Notes under the pieces: generated by a model
Seen by the model: the letters and a program-made list of their open reading frames with translations, nothing else
Databases searched by the model: none
Told to the model about the DNA's origin: nothing
Source: Clostridium sp. 1001271st1 H5
GTDB lineage: Bacteria; Bacillota; Clostridia; Lachnospirales; Lachnospiraceae
Length of the DNA: 64,000 nt
NCBI RefSeq assembly: GCF_005845215.1
Contig: NZ_SPHO01000011.1
Coordinates: forward strand, 157,075 to 221,074
Reading direction: 5' to 3'
Shown here: one piece after another, positions 23,126-31,048 of the stretch
Layout of the letters: the number at the start of each line of letters is the position of its first letter
Position numbering within the stretch: position 1 is the stretch's first letter
Made by a program: the position numbers and the translations under genes

Positions 23126-23752
23126 TCAATGAAGGACCTTCATCAGAGCCAGGACCATCAGCAGAACGCCGCTGATCCAGGACAGGTCGCACCGGAAACG
23201 GGAGGCCACCTTGCGGCCCAGCCACAGGCCGCCGTACATCATACACACTCCCACGGCAAAGGACAGCACCAGGGTGGCTGCCACGGGAATATCCAGCAGG
23301 GCCGCCATGGTTCCGGCCACCAGGCTGTCTATGGACATGGCCAGGGCCAGGAATACGGTTTCCTTCCATCCCAGGGACTGGGAACCGTCCACATCCGCTG
23401 CCATGGGGTCCCCGTAAATATTGACTATAACCTTTAGCCCTGACAGGGAAAAGCTTAAATTCCGGCGGATACAGCAATGGCGGTTAATATAGGCCTTAAT
23501 GCTGTAGTCCAGGAACTTGATGAATCCCAGCAGGAACAGGCTTACAAAGCAGATGATTCTGGTCACATCCCCCGGAAGGACAGCGCTTATAACGCTGCCC
23601 AGACCCAGGGCCAGGCCCAGACAACCGCTGCATATACCATTTAACAGAGCCACCTTTCCCCAGCCCACATGGACCCGGTTGGCTCCATAGGCCAGGCTGG
23701 CCACAAAGGTATCTGTACAGAGGGCAAATACTAAAATCAGACTTCCAAGCAT
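23126..23752 (-). CDS. ytaF: Sporulation membrane protein YtaF (MntP-like fold)
   Basis: This 208-residue membrane protein has six predicted segments arranged as two repeats, each beginning with a conserved acidic motif: FALCTDTFVASLAYGANR at the start and ALAMSIDSLVAGTMAAL in the second half. These are marks of the MntP/YtaF superfamily; the longer middle loop (residues about 78-125) fits YtaF, a protein made during sporulation in Bacillus, rather than the manganese exporter MntP. It lies downstream of scpB on the same strand, 79 bases away. Ion transport activity is possible but unproved. Confidence 0.78.
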   Translation of the reverse strand: MLGSLILVFALCTDTFVASLAYGANRVHVGWGKVALLNGICSGCLGLALGLGSVISAVLPGDVTRIICFVSLFLLGFIKFLDYSIKAYINRHCCIRRNLSFSLSGLKVIVNIYGDPMAADVDGSQSLGWKETVFLALAMSIDSLVAGTMAALLDIPVAATLVLSFAVGVCMMYGGLWLGRKVASRFRCDLSWISGVLLMVLALMKVLH

Positions 23753-23831
23753 GATATCAACTTTTTCTTTTTATTTTAGTATATTCCTCATGTACGGCTT
23801 TGGGAATCTCTCCTGTGTACAAACACAGGCG

Positions 23832-24593
23832 TCAGGCCTCCGGTTCCCCATCTTCACCCGCGGTTTCCTCCGCAGCCTCAGCCGGCAGTTCCTCCAGCTT
23901 AAGCTGCAGCTCCTCTTCCACCTCTGCCTTGATTTCCGCCTCCTGTTCAGGACCCAGGTCCGGCAAATCCTGGACAGAGCCAACGCCGAATCTGCGCAGG
24001 AATTCCTCAGTGGTGGCAAAAAGGGCGGGACGGCCGGGCGCATCCAGGCGGCCCACCTCGTAGACCAGGTTATACTCCACCAGACGGTTCACCGCATGGT
24101 CGGATTTGACGCCTCGTATCTTCTCAATCTCCATCTTGGTCACCGGCTGCTTGTAGGCAATGATGGACAAGGTTTCCAGCACCACCTCTGTCAGAACCTG
24201 TTTCCTGGGGGCGGAGGCCACCCGTATCAGGTTTTCGTAGTAGGCTGCCTTGGTGCACATCTGGTAGCTGTCCTCCAGCTGGGTTATCTCCATGCCGCTT
24301 CTGGCTGACCGGTACCGCTTTGTCAGACGTTCCACCGCCTTCCTGGCCACCTCCTCCGGCTGCCCGATGGCTGCCGCCAGCTGGCGCAGCTCCACCGACC
24401 TTCCCATGGTAAAGAGCACTGCTTCTATGACAGCCTCCTGCTCCTTTTCGTCCTCTGTGGGAGGAAAGGCAAGCTCCATCTGTCCCTCCGGCTCCTTTGA
24501 TTCTTTTTTCTCACTTCCGGCCAGCTTTCCGGTGCGGGTTTCGACCACGCCGGCCCCGGCCTCCAGGGCTTCTATTCTGTCTTGATTGCTCAT
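23832..24593 (-). CDS. scpB: Segregation and condensation protein B
   Basis: This protein of about 253 residues is the winged-helix kleisin partner of the SMC-ScpAB complex. The core covers EAVIEAVLFTMGRSVELRQLAAAIG through TEVVLETLSIIAYKQPVTKMEIEKIRGVKSDHAVNRLVEYNLV and GRPALFATTEEFLRRFG. Compared with Bacillus ScpB it has an acidic N-terminal extension of about 45 residues and an acidic Glu/Ala-rich C-terminal tail. The ATG at 24593 is preferred; an earlier GTG at 24623 would overlap scpA by 17 bases. It follows scpA closely, the normal order. Confidence 0.92.
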   Translation of the reverse strand: MSNQDRIEALEAGAGVVETRTGKLAGSEKKESKEPEGQMELAFPPTEDEKEQEAVIEAVLFTMGRSVELRQLAAAIGQPEEVARKAVERLTKRYRSARSGMEITQLEDSYQMCTKAAYYENLIRVASAPRKQVLTEVVLETLSIIAYKQPVTKMEIEKIRGVKSDHAVNRLVEYNLVYEVGRLDAPGRPALFATTEEFLRRFGVGSVQDLPDLGPEQEAEIKAEVEEELQLKLEELPAEAAEETAGEDGEPEA

Positions 24594-24606
24594 ACGATTC
24601 CATCCA

Positions 24607-25407
24607 TCATCCTTCAAAATCACCCAGCTGGGTCAAATCCAGCTCCTCTTCCTCGCCTTCCTGCTCCAGCGTCTCTATGTCCATGTCCCCAAAGGTCTCC
24701 TCCTGGCTCAGGTGAATCTTTCCTATCTTCATCAGCTCCAGCACGGCCAGAAAGGTGACCACCACCTCCAGCTTGTCCGATTGTCCCTCCAGAAGCTCCC
24801 TGAAGCTGAATCTGCGCTTTCTCCTGGCGTAGGTCAGTACATTCCCTATCTTCTGTTCCAGGCTTACAGGCTCCCTGCGTATGGTTCCGAAATTGCTTCG
24901 GATAGGGTCAATCTTATCCTCCTTGCGCTTCATAACCTGTTCAAAGATTCTCTGAAGCTTTGCCAGGGTAAGTCCGTCCAAAAGCTTGTCCAAATCCACG
25001 GGCGGCTCGTATTTCGCCACCTCAGGCGGCAGGGTGGAGGGCTTGTAGAGATGCTTTAGGGCCCCGTCCTCCCGGTCGGCCAGCTCGTCGGCCATCAGCT
25101 TATATTTCTTATATTCCAGCAGGCGCATGACCAGCTCAGCCCTTGGGTCAATCTCCTCCCCTTCCTCATCCACTTCCTTCGGAAGGAGCATCCTGGCCTT
25201 AATGTCAAGCAGGGTGGCTGCCATTACCAGGAACTCGCTGACAATGTTTAAGTCCTCCCGTTCCATATGGCGCACATAATCCAGGTACTGGGCCGTGATT
25301 TCCACAATGGGAATATCATATATGTTAATCTTATTTTTTTCAATGAGATGGAGCAGCAGGTCCAGAGGGCCTTCAAAATGCTCCAGCTTATAGGATATGG
25401 TTTCCAT
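24607..25407 (-). CDS. scpA: Segregation and condensation protein A
   Basis: This 266-residue kleisin links the SMC heads in the condensin complex that compacts and separates chromosomes. The N-terminus is typical (YKLEHFEGPLDLLLHLIEKNKINIYDIPIVEITAQYLDYV), followed by FLVMAATLLDIKARMLLP, and a C-terminal winged helix (VVTFLAVLELMKIGKIHLSQEETFGDMDI). An acidic tail (LEQEGEEEELDL) ends the protein. scpB follows within about 15 bases. It lies downstream of a metallophosphoesterase gene, 29 bases away, in an apparent operon. Confidence 0.96.
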   Translation of the reverse strand: METISYKLEHFEGPLDLLLHLIEKNKINIYDIPIVEITAQYLDYVRHMEREDLNIVSEFLVMAATLLDIKARMLLPKEVDEEGEEIDPRAELVMRLLEYKKYKLMADELADREDGALKHLYKPSTLPPEVAKYEPPVDLDKLLDGLTLAKLQRIFEQVMKRKEDKIDPIRSNFGTIRREPVSLEQKIGNVLTYARRKRRFSFRELLEGQSDKLEVVVTFLAVLELMKIGKIHLSQEETFGDMDIETLEQEGEEEELDLTQLGDFEG

Positions 25408-25436
25408 TCTTTCACCTGTCCGCGATATTCAGTCTG

Positions 25437-26318
25437 TCACGCCCGTTTCAGGCGGATTAATGCCAGCTGGGGCCTGTTGTTGAGCCGGATGTTGATGGAG
25501 TGGGTCCCCAGTCCCCGGCTGACAATCATCCGTTTTCCGTCCCGTTCAAAATCCCCGGCGCACCAGGGAAGAAAGAACTGGTACTGGGGCGTCATCACTC
25601 CCCCCAGTCCCGGTATACGGATGGTTCCTCCATGAAAATGTCCCGCCAGGGTCAGGTCCGCTCCCCACCGGGCATATGAATCAAAATACAGGGGGGAATG
25701 GGCCAGAAGGATGGTAAAAGGCTCCTTCTTACAGGCAGAGGGACCTCTGCCCAGTTTCCGTTCCATATAGCCCTCCGGCATAGACGGCACCTTCTGGTAC
25801 AGGGCCTTCCGGTAAAAGCAGGGCGCCAGGTCCAGGCCCGCAATCCGGATGTCCCTTCCCAGCATGGACCAGCTGTCCTCCAGGTAATGAACCCCCATGG
25901 CAGTCATGGCATCCCTGTATTCCTCATACAGGTCACCGTATAAACCGCGCTCCCATACCATACGGTTCTCATGGTTTCCGTTGCCGCAGTACACCGGATA
26001 GCTGGCAGCCAGCTGGCGGAACAGCTTCAGCGGAACCTTTATGTCCCTCTTTCCCTTGCAGACCATCATGTCTCCGCCGGATAACACTGCATCCGGATTC
26101 AGACGGCGGATGGCTGCCACCAGCTCCCCGTTGTCCCGGCCAAACTCGTTGTTGTGAAGGTCGGACAGGAATACCAGGGTCCTGTCCCTGTCCAGTTTGC
26201 CGGAAATAATTTCTGTTACTTCCACTGAAAAATGCTTTTTTTCGTACTCTGACCGCAGCAGACAGGCAGCGCCTGCCGCCGCGGTCAGGGCGGCGGCTTC
26301 TTTCCACATATGGTTCAT
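25437..26318 (-). CDS. Metallophosphoesterase (calcineurin-like, YaeI/YkuE type)
   Basis: This 293-residue enzyme shows the full dinuclear metal site: FLSDLHNNEFG, SGGDMM, GNGNHENR, LLAHSP and GHFHGGT. The N-terminus has a hydrophobic stretch (about residues 7-22) that may anchor it in the membrane, as in YkuE-like proteins that act on lipid or envelope phosphoesters. Its substrate cannot be told from sequence. It lies between a HAD phosphatase gene and scpA on the same strand with short gaps, so a common transcript is likely. Confidence 0.88.
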   Translation of the reverse strand: MNHMWKEAAALTAAAGAACLLRSEYEKKHFSVEVTEIISGKLDRDRTLVFLSDLHNNEFGRDNGELVAAIRRLNPDAVLSGGDMMVCKGKRDIKVPLKLFRQLAASYPVYCGNGNHENRMVWERGLYGDLYEEYRDAMTAMGVHYLEDSWSMLGRDIRIAGLDLAPCFYRKALYQKVPSMPEGYMERKLGRGPSACKKEPFTILLAHSPLYFDSYARWGADLTLAGHFHGGTIRIPGLGGVMTPQYQFFLPWCAGDFERDGKRMIVSRGLGTHSINIRLNNRPQLALIRLKRA

Positions 26319-26352
26319 TCCTTTATTTAACGGCCTCTTCTTTAATAGGCTC

Positions 26353-27039
26353 CTATGGCTGCTTCAATATAAGCCTTCCGGTCTCAAAGAGGCCGATTAC
26401 ATCCGTAAGGCTGTCGCAGCAGGCAGTCAGCAGCTTCCTGATTTCTTCGTCCGGCTGGTCCTGGTCAGGTACCATCACAGGATTAAAACCGCCTGCCGCC
26501 GCTGCCTTGATTCCGTTAAAGCTGTCTTCCAGGACAACGCATGACCCAGGCTCCACTCCCAGGCGCCGGGCTGCCAGCAGAAAAATGGCGGGGTTTGGTT
26601 TTGCTTCCTTTACCATGTCCCCGTATATGTAATCATCAAAATAATCCTCCACTCCGGCACCCTTAACATTGCCCTGGGTCCAGCCTTCACTGCTGGCCGT
26701 TGCCACGGCTGTCTTTATATTGTGTGATTTCAGATATATGAGCAGTTCCTTAAGGCCCTTTTTTACCGGAACCCCGTGCTGGGCAATCCAGCGGTAGGAA
26801 TACTGACGCTTTTCTTCCCGGAACCGGTCATAGTCCTTCATGGCATCTTCACCGAACTGCCGGGTGCAGACCTGTTTTACCTTGTCCGGCTTGCATCCCC
26901 GGATGTCCCGGAGGAAATTGCTGTCCACATGGATACCGTATTTCGGCCCTACTTCAAACCAGGATGTGGCGGCCAGACTCTCCGTATCAAACATAAGTCC
27001 GTCCTGGTCAAATATGACTGCTTGAATTTGTTTTGGCAT
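26353..27039 (-). CDS. HAD-superfamily hydrolase, beta-phosphoglucomutase-like
   Basis: This 228-residue protein has HAD motif I (VIFDQDGLMFDTE) with the nucleophile Asp at about residue 11, a helical cap of about 65 residues, motif II (TAVATAS), Lys motif III (YGDMVKEAKPNPAIF) and motif IV (CVVLEDSFNGIKAA). It belongs to the subgroup of sugar-phosphate phosphatases and phosphoglucomutases. Distinguishing phosphatase from mutase needs biochemical data. It precedes the metallophosphoesterase gene by 34 bases on the same strand. Confidence 0.9.
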   Translation of the reverse strand: MPKQIQAVIFDQDGLMFDTESLAATSWFEVGPKYGIHVDSNFLRDIRGCKPDKVKQVCTRQFGEDAMKDYDRFREEKRQYSYRWIAQHGVPVKKGLKELLIYLKSHNIKTAVATASSEGWTQGNVKGAGVEDYFDDYIYGDMVKEAKPNPAIFLLAARRLGVEPGSCVVLEDSFNGIKAAAAGGFNPVMVPDQDQPDEEIRKLLTACCDSLTDVIGLFETGRLILKQP

Positions 27040-27203
27040 TTATCTGTTCTCCTTCATCAGGTGATTATCAGGTTTTTGTCTCATTTTCAAAGGGCGCAGC
27101 AGGCCCTGACCGGACTTTAATCCATCAGGGCCGCGGGCTTTGCCTGCGTGGACATTATACCACCCTCTCACCCTCTTTGTAAAATCTTATTTTGCCTGCG
27201 CAG

Positions 27204-27818
27204 CTACTTTGCCTGATTATTCTTGTGCAAATACCATGGAGCCAGCTCCCTGCGGGCAAAATAGCCCTGGTCGTGGCGGCACACCGGACAATACTGGGGG
27301 GGTTCCTCCCCTTCATATATATATCCGCAGTTGGTGCAAATCCATGTCTCCCTCTGCTGGCATACGTACAGGTTCCCGGCTCCCAGCAAATCGGCCAGAT
27401 ACTGGAAACGCTCTCCATGGGTTTTCTCAATCTCTGCAATCATGCGGAAGGTGGCTGCAATCTGGGAAAATCCTTCCTTTTCCGCGATGTCCCCGAAGGA
27501 CTTGTATACCACGTCATGCTCCTCGTATTCATTGTGGGACGCCGCATTGAGCTGGGACAGGGTATTCTTCTCCAAATCCACCGGATAACCTCCGTCTATG
27601 AATATGGTTTCCTTATCCAGCGGCTTCAGATAGTCGTAAAATATCTCTGCGTGCTCCTTTTCCTGGTCTGCCGTGTAGCGGAATACAGCCTCCACCATGG
27701 GCATCTTCTGCTCCTTTGCCAGCCCCGCCGCAAAGGTGTAGCGGTTCCTGGCCTGGCTCTCGCCTGCAAAGGCTCTCATAAGATTTTTAGCTGTCTCGCT
27801 GGTCTTAAAATCACTCAT
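27204..27818 (-). CDS. rbr: Rubrerythrin
   Basis: This 204-residue protein reduces hydrogen peroxide in anaerobes. It has an N-terminal ferritin-like four-helix domain with the di-iron ligands in FAGESQARNRY, ADQEKEHAEIF, HNEYEEHDVVY and AEIEKTHGERF, and a C-terminal rubredoxin-type iron site (CTNCGYIYEG ... CPVCRHDQGYF). Its upstream region has a good ribosome-binding site (AGGAGGAGAATCC). It is transcribed divergently from the HTH gene at 28032. The domain order is that of classic rubrerythrin, not the reverse type. Confidence 0.95.
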   Translation of the reverse strand: MSDFKTSETAKNLMRAFAGESQARNRYTFAAGLAKEQKMPMVEAVFRYTADQEKEHAEIFYDYLKPLDKETIFIDGGYPVDLEKNTLSQLNAASHNEYEEHDVVYKSFGDIAEKEGFSQIAATFRMIAEIEKTHGERFQYLADLLGAGNLYVCQQRETWICTNCGYIYEGEEPPQYCPVCRHDQGYFARRELAPWYLHKNNQAK

Positions 27819-27916
27819 GGATTCTCCTCCTAATCATATATGAAAACAGTGTGACATACGGTCATTCCTACTATTCCCATTTTTCTCTCTTTTATTCCCA
27901 TTTCTGCCAATCATCC

Positions 27917-27945
27917 TTGTATTTGCGCCGGTTTCATGGTATAAT
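27917..27945 (+). promoter_or_regulatory. Sigma-A-type promoter for the Lys-tailed HTH gene
   Basis: TTGTAT (27917-27922) and TATAAT (27940-27945) are separated by 17 bases. The predicted start of transcription is about 27952, so the hairpin repeat at 27962-28015 lies at the beginning of the transcript. Confidence 0.7.
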
Positions 27946-27961
27946 CCATTTATTGATAATA

Positions 27962-28015
27962 GCCAGTGACATGTATCGCACGTAAGTGACCAAAGGACGG
28001 TCACTAAGTGCTCAT
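27962..28015 (+). repeat. Dispersed hairpin repeat, copy 1
   Basis: The element begins GCCAGTGACATGTATCGCAC and ends TAAGTGCTCATA. Its centre folds into AGTGACC-aaaggac-GGTCACT inside a GCAC/GTGC outer stem. A second copy with changed but complementary stem bases is at 44571-44625 on the other strand. It sits between a promoter and the ribosome-binding site of the next gene. Confidence 0.75.
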
Positions 28016-28031
28016 AACGAAGGGAGAAGAT

Positions 28032-28442
28032 ATGATACGCTATGAACGGCTGTGGGCAACCATGGAAGCCAGGGGCATGACTCAGTACCGGCTGATTAAA
28101 CATTATAACTTCAGCGCCGGACAGATAGGGCGGCTGAAAAAGAATATGCATGTTTCCACCCATACCCTGGACACGCTCTGTACCATTCTGGACTGCTGCA
28201 TCAGCGATATCATTGAGTATGTCCCTGAGGGACGGCCCCAGGTTCAGGAGGATGTCATCCAGGATGGTCCCGCTGCCGGGACAGCCTCCGAAGAAAAGGA
28301 TGCAGCCTCCAAATCCAAGAAATCCGAAGCTTCCAAAGGCGATAAGCCCAAGAAGTCCGGCAAGTCCAAAAAGGGGGATAAAAAAGCTTCCAAGGAGAAC
28401 AAAGAGGGTAAAAAAGGCAAGGACGGCAAGAAAAACAAGTAA
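28032..28442 (+). CDS. HTH regulator with Lys-rich C-terminal tail
   Basis: A protein of 136 residues. The first 70 form an XRE-like HTH (YERLWATMEARGMTQYRLIKHYNFSAGQIGRLKKNMHVSTHTLDTLCTILDC), followed by a tail of about 55 residues that is more than one-third Lys with Ser, Gly and Glu. Similar tails give nonspecific DNA or RNA binding or condensation in nucleoid proteins; here this is only suggested. The start at 28032 follows AAGGGAG. Upstream lies a good promoter and a hairpin repeat in the leader; a terminator follows the stop codon. Confidence 0.75.
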   Translation: MIRYERLWATMEARGMTQYRLIKHYNFSAGQIGRLKKNMHVSTHTLDTLCTILDCCISDIIEYVPEGRPQVQEDVIQDGPAAGTASEEKDAASKSKKSEASKGDKPKKSGKSKKGDKKASKENKEGKKGKDGKKNK

Positions 28443-28459
28443 ACATTCAGCTATATCAG

Positions 28460-28505
28460 CAGACGGACAGGAAATTTTCAATCATTTCAGTCCGTCTGTT
28501 GTTTA
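28460..28505 (+). terminator. Intrinsic terminator after the Lys-tailed HTH gene
   Basis: CAGACGGAC (28460-28468) pairs perfectly with GTCCGTCTG (28490-28498), followed by TTGTTTATTTT. It separates the HTH gene from the ABC importer operon. Confidence 0.75.
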
Positions 28506-28617
28506 TTTTCCACCTTTTTGTGGGATTGTCGGATTTACTTTCTCCCTGCGGATGCTAAAATTAAGTTATGAAAAATGTGGTGAAGCAAAAAAATATGTTT
28601 AAGGGAGGAATGTTCAT

Positions 28618-29751
28618 ATGAGGAAATTTCAAAAAGCAACCGCAGTCATCATGGCAGCAGCCCTGGCGGCCACAGGCTGTTCCGGAGGCGCATCAAAAAC
28701 CAGCGCTCCCCAGCAGCCCGCAGAAACCGGGGCAGCCAAGACAGAGGCAGCCGATGCCGGTACTGATAAGACAGAGGCGGCTAAGGATGCTGCTGCCGGA
28801 GATGAGGAACCAGTACTGGTAGTCTATACAGCCAGAAGCGAGGCCCTGAACAATGCTGTGATTCCTGAGTTTGAGAAGGATACGGGAATTAAGGTGGAGG
28901 TGGTGGTGGCCGGTACCGGCGAGCTGCTTAAGAGGGCTCAGTCCGAAAAAGATAATCCCCTGGGTGACATCTTCTGGGTGGCTGACCAGACCATGCTCTC
29001 CTCCTCCAAGGAACTATTCATGGAGTATGTGTCCTCTGAGGACGGGAACATGCTGGAAGCGTTCCGCAATACCACCGGCTATTTCACCCCTGCCTTTGCA
29101 GACCCGACGGTCATGATTGTCAACAAGGACTTAAAGGGCGACATGCAGATTGACGGTTTTGCGGATTTACTTAATCCGGAGCTAAAGGGCAAGATTGCCT
29201 TTGGCGACCCTGTAAACTCCAGTTCCGCATTCCAGTCCCTGCTGGCCATGCTCTACGGTATGGGCAAGGACGGCGACCCGTTATCCGACGAAGCCTGGGC
29301 TTACGTGGACCAGTTCATCGCAAATCTGGACGGCAAGATGGCCAACAGCTCCAGCCAGGTGTATAAGGGTGTTGCGGAAGGCGAGTATGTGGTGGGCCTG
29401 ACCTGGGAAGACCCGGCTGCCAACTATGTAAAGGAAGGCGCTGCGGTTGAGGTTGTATTCCCCAAAGAGGGAGCCATATTCCCCGGCGAGTCCGTACAGA
29501 TTTTAAAGGACTGCAAGCATCCTGAGAATGCAAAGAAATTTGTGGATTACATGCTCTCAGAGAAGATTCAGAACGCAGTGGGCTCCAACCTGACAGTAAG
29601 GCCCCTCAGAAAGGATGCCAAGCTGGCTGACTATATGACGCCGCAGTCTGAAATCAAGCTGTTTGATAACTACGACGAGGGCTGGGTTGCTGAGCACAAG
29701 ACGGAAATCACCAACCTCTTCAGCGAGCATATGGAGACTTCCATGGACTGA
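28618..29751 (+). CDS. ABC importer substrate-binding lipoprotein (family 1, AfuA/FbpA-like), cluster A
   Basis: This 377-residue protein has a lipoprotein signal (LAATGCSGG, Cys at about residue 21), an Ala/Thr/Glu-rich linker, then the ferric-type binding fold: LVVYTARSEALNNAVIPEFEKDTGIKVEVV, IFWVADQTML, GFADLLNPELKGKIAFGDPVNSSSAF and VVGLTWEDPAANYV. Relatives bind iron, but AfuA and HptA in the same superfamily bind sugar phosphates or phosphate. It is followed by a terminator-like hairpin and then ATPase, permease, kinase and response-regulator genes. No iron-binding Tyr pair is obvious near the C-terminus, which weakens iron as substrate. Confidence 0.88.
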   Translation: MRKFQKATAVIMAAALAATGCSGGASKTSAPQQPAETGAAKTEAADAGTDKTEAAKDAAAGDEEPVLVVYTARSEALNNAVIPEFEKDTGIKVEVVVAGTGELLKRAQSEKDNPLGDIFWVADQTMLSSSKELFMEYVSSEDGNMLEAFRNTTGYFTPAFADPTVMIVNKDLKGDMQIDGFADLLNPELKGKIAFGDPVNSSSAFQSLLAMLYGMGKDGDPLSDEAWAYVDQFIANLDGKMANSSSQVYKGVAEGEYVVGLTWEDPAANYVKEGAAVEVVFPKEGAIFPGESVQILKDCKHPENAKKFVDYMLSEKIQNAVGSNLTVRPLRKDAKLADYMTPQSEIKLFDNYDEGWVAEHKTEITNLFSEHMETSMD

Positions 29752-29805
29752 CCGGCTGCTCCGCTCATCTGACAGAACACGCAAAACAGGCATAAACATG
29801 CCCCC

Positions 29806-29895
29806 AAAGGACTGCCCCTTATGCTGACCACATCATCCTGTCACCGCACTTCACCTCTTGGCGGCTCGAAACGGTCAGATTAGGCAGTCCTTTTT
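29806..29895 (+). terminator. Attenuator-like hairpin between binding-protein and ATPase genes
   Basis: AAAGGACTGCC (29806-29816) pairs perfectly with GGCAGTCCTTT (29883-29893) and ends in TTTTT. The 66-base loop has a second helix (TGACC/GGTCA). It would reduce transcription of ATPase and permease relative to the binding protein. The large loop leaves room for regulation, but no known riboswitch was recognised. Confidence 0.72.
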
Positions 29896-29947
29896 AAACG
29901 CCTGAAGCACAGGCGCCAAATACTCATAACAAGGAGGGTTACAGACA

Positions 29948-31048
29948 ATGAGTGTAGCTATCAGCATAGAAAATGTAATCAAACGGTTCGGAAAGGATAC
30001 CATCATAAACGGTCTGTCCTTAGACGTGCGGCCCGGTGAATTCTTCACCCTCTTAGGGCCTTCCGGGTGCGGCAAAACCACCCTGCTGCGCATGATTATA
30101 GGATTCAATTCCATTGAGGGCGGTAAAATCAAGATTGACGGCAAGGTCATCAACAACATCCCCACCAACAAGAGGAACATGGGCATGGTATTCCAGAACT
30201 ACGCCATCTTCCCCCATATGTCGGTCCGTGACAATGTGGCCTTTGGCCTGAAGAACCGCAAGGTGCCCCAGGACCGGATTGAGTCGCAGGTGGACGATAT
30301 TCTGAAGGTGGTTAAGATTGACCATCTGAAAAAGCGTATGCCATCCAAGCTCTCCGGCGGCCAGCAGCAGCGCGTGGCCCTGGCCAGGGCCATTGTCATC
30401 CATCCGGAGGTGCTGCTCATGGACGAACCCCTGTCCAACCTGGACGCCAAACTGAGGGTGGAGATGAGGAACGCCATCAAGCGCATCCAGCAGCAGGTGG
30501 GCATCACCACCATATATGTAACCCATGACCAGGAGGAGGCCCTGGCTGTATCGGACCGCATCGCGGTCATGAACGGCGGTGTCATCCAGCAGATTGACAC
30601 TCCCAAGAATGTGTACCAGCGCCCCTCCAACATCTTTGTGTCCACCTTCATCGGCCTCTCCAACATCATGGACGGACGCATCGAGGCAAGGGACGGAAGG
30701 ACACTGCTTCACATCGGGGATTACAGCGTTGCCATGGAGAATCTGGATGACAGCGCCAGGGACGGCCAGGCAGTGAAGGTATCCATCCGGCCTGAGGAAT
30801 TCATTATCAGCCGGGACGGCAGCCAGGGCATACCTGCCATCGTACAAAGCAGTGTATTTCTGGGCATTACCACCCATTACTTTGTGGAGACAGAGGACGG
30901 CAGGGAAATGGAAGTCATACAGAACTCCGATATCTGGGATATCATACCGGACCACACACCCATCCGCCTGGGCGTGCAGCCCCATAAAATCAACGTATTC
31001 ACCGAGGACGGCAGTCAAAGCCTTATTGTCAGGAGGGACCATTCATGA
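29948..31048 (+). CDS. ABC importer ATPase (FbpC/PotA-like), cluster A
   Basis: This 366-residue protein energizes import. It has Walker A GPSGCGKTT, a Q-loop (MVFQNYAIFPHM), the signature LSGGQQQR, Walker B LLMDEP, the D-loop SNLDAKLR and switch His in YVTHDQEEA, followed by a C-terminal TOBE domain of about 120 residues, typical of Fe3+/spermidine/putrescine-type importers. The gene overlaps the permease gene by four bases (ATGA). It is preceded by an attenuator-like hairpin and a GGAGG ribosome-binding site. Substrate assignment depends on the binding protein. Confidence 0.93.
   Translation: MSVAISIENVIKRFGKDTIINGLSLDVRPGEFFTLLGPSGCGKTTLLRMIIGFNSIEGGKIKIDGKVINNIPTNKRNMGMVFQNYAIFPHMSVRDNVAFGLKNRKVPQDRIESQVDDILKVVKIDHLKKRMPSKLSGGQQQRVALARAIVIHPEVLLMDEPLSNLDAKLRVEMRNAIKRIQQQVGITTIYVTHDQEEALAVSDRIAVMNGGVIQQIDTPKNVYQRPSNIFVSTFIGLSNIMDGRIEARDGRTLLHIGDYSVAMENLDDSARDGQAVKVSIRPEEFIISRDGSQGIPAIVQSSVFLGITTHYFVETEDGREMEVIQNSDIWDIIPDHTPIRLGVQPHKINVFTEDGSQSLIVRRDHS

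Noticed and set aside
22977..23477. Minus-strand frame of about 166 codons overlapping ytaF
   Set aside because: It is out of frame with the conserved membrane protein, rich in Gly/Pro/Arg and lacks a ribosome-binding site.
27102..27132. GGCCCTGA/TCAGGGCC inverted repeat near the HAD gene start, considered as terminator of the rubrerythrin gene
   Set aside because: No T-tract follows on the minus strand; the stem is noted but termination is not supported.
27834..28481. Minus-strand frame of about 215 codons opposite the Lys-tailed HTH gene
   Set aside because: The Phe/Leu-rich translation is simply the complement of the Lys-rich coding stretch; the plus-strand gene has a promoter, ribosome-binding site and HTH.
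28618..29751. Calling the clusters A and B importers ferric-iron transporters
   Set aside because: The protein family is often labelled iron, but sensor-kinase context and relatives such as AfuA and HptA argue for phosphorylated or other ligands; the substrate is left open.
30053..31042. Open frame of about 329 codons on the minus strand inside the cluster A ATPase gene
   Set aside because: Antisense to a fully conserved ABC ATPase; His/Val/Asp-rich translation without family features.
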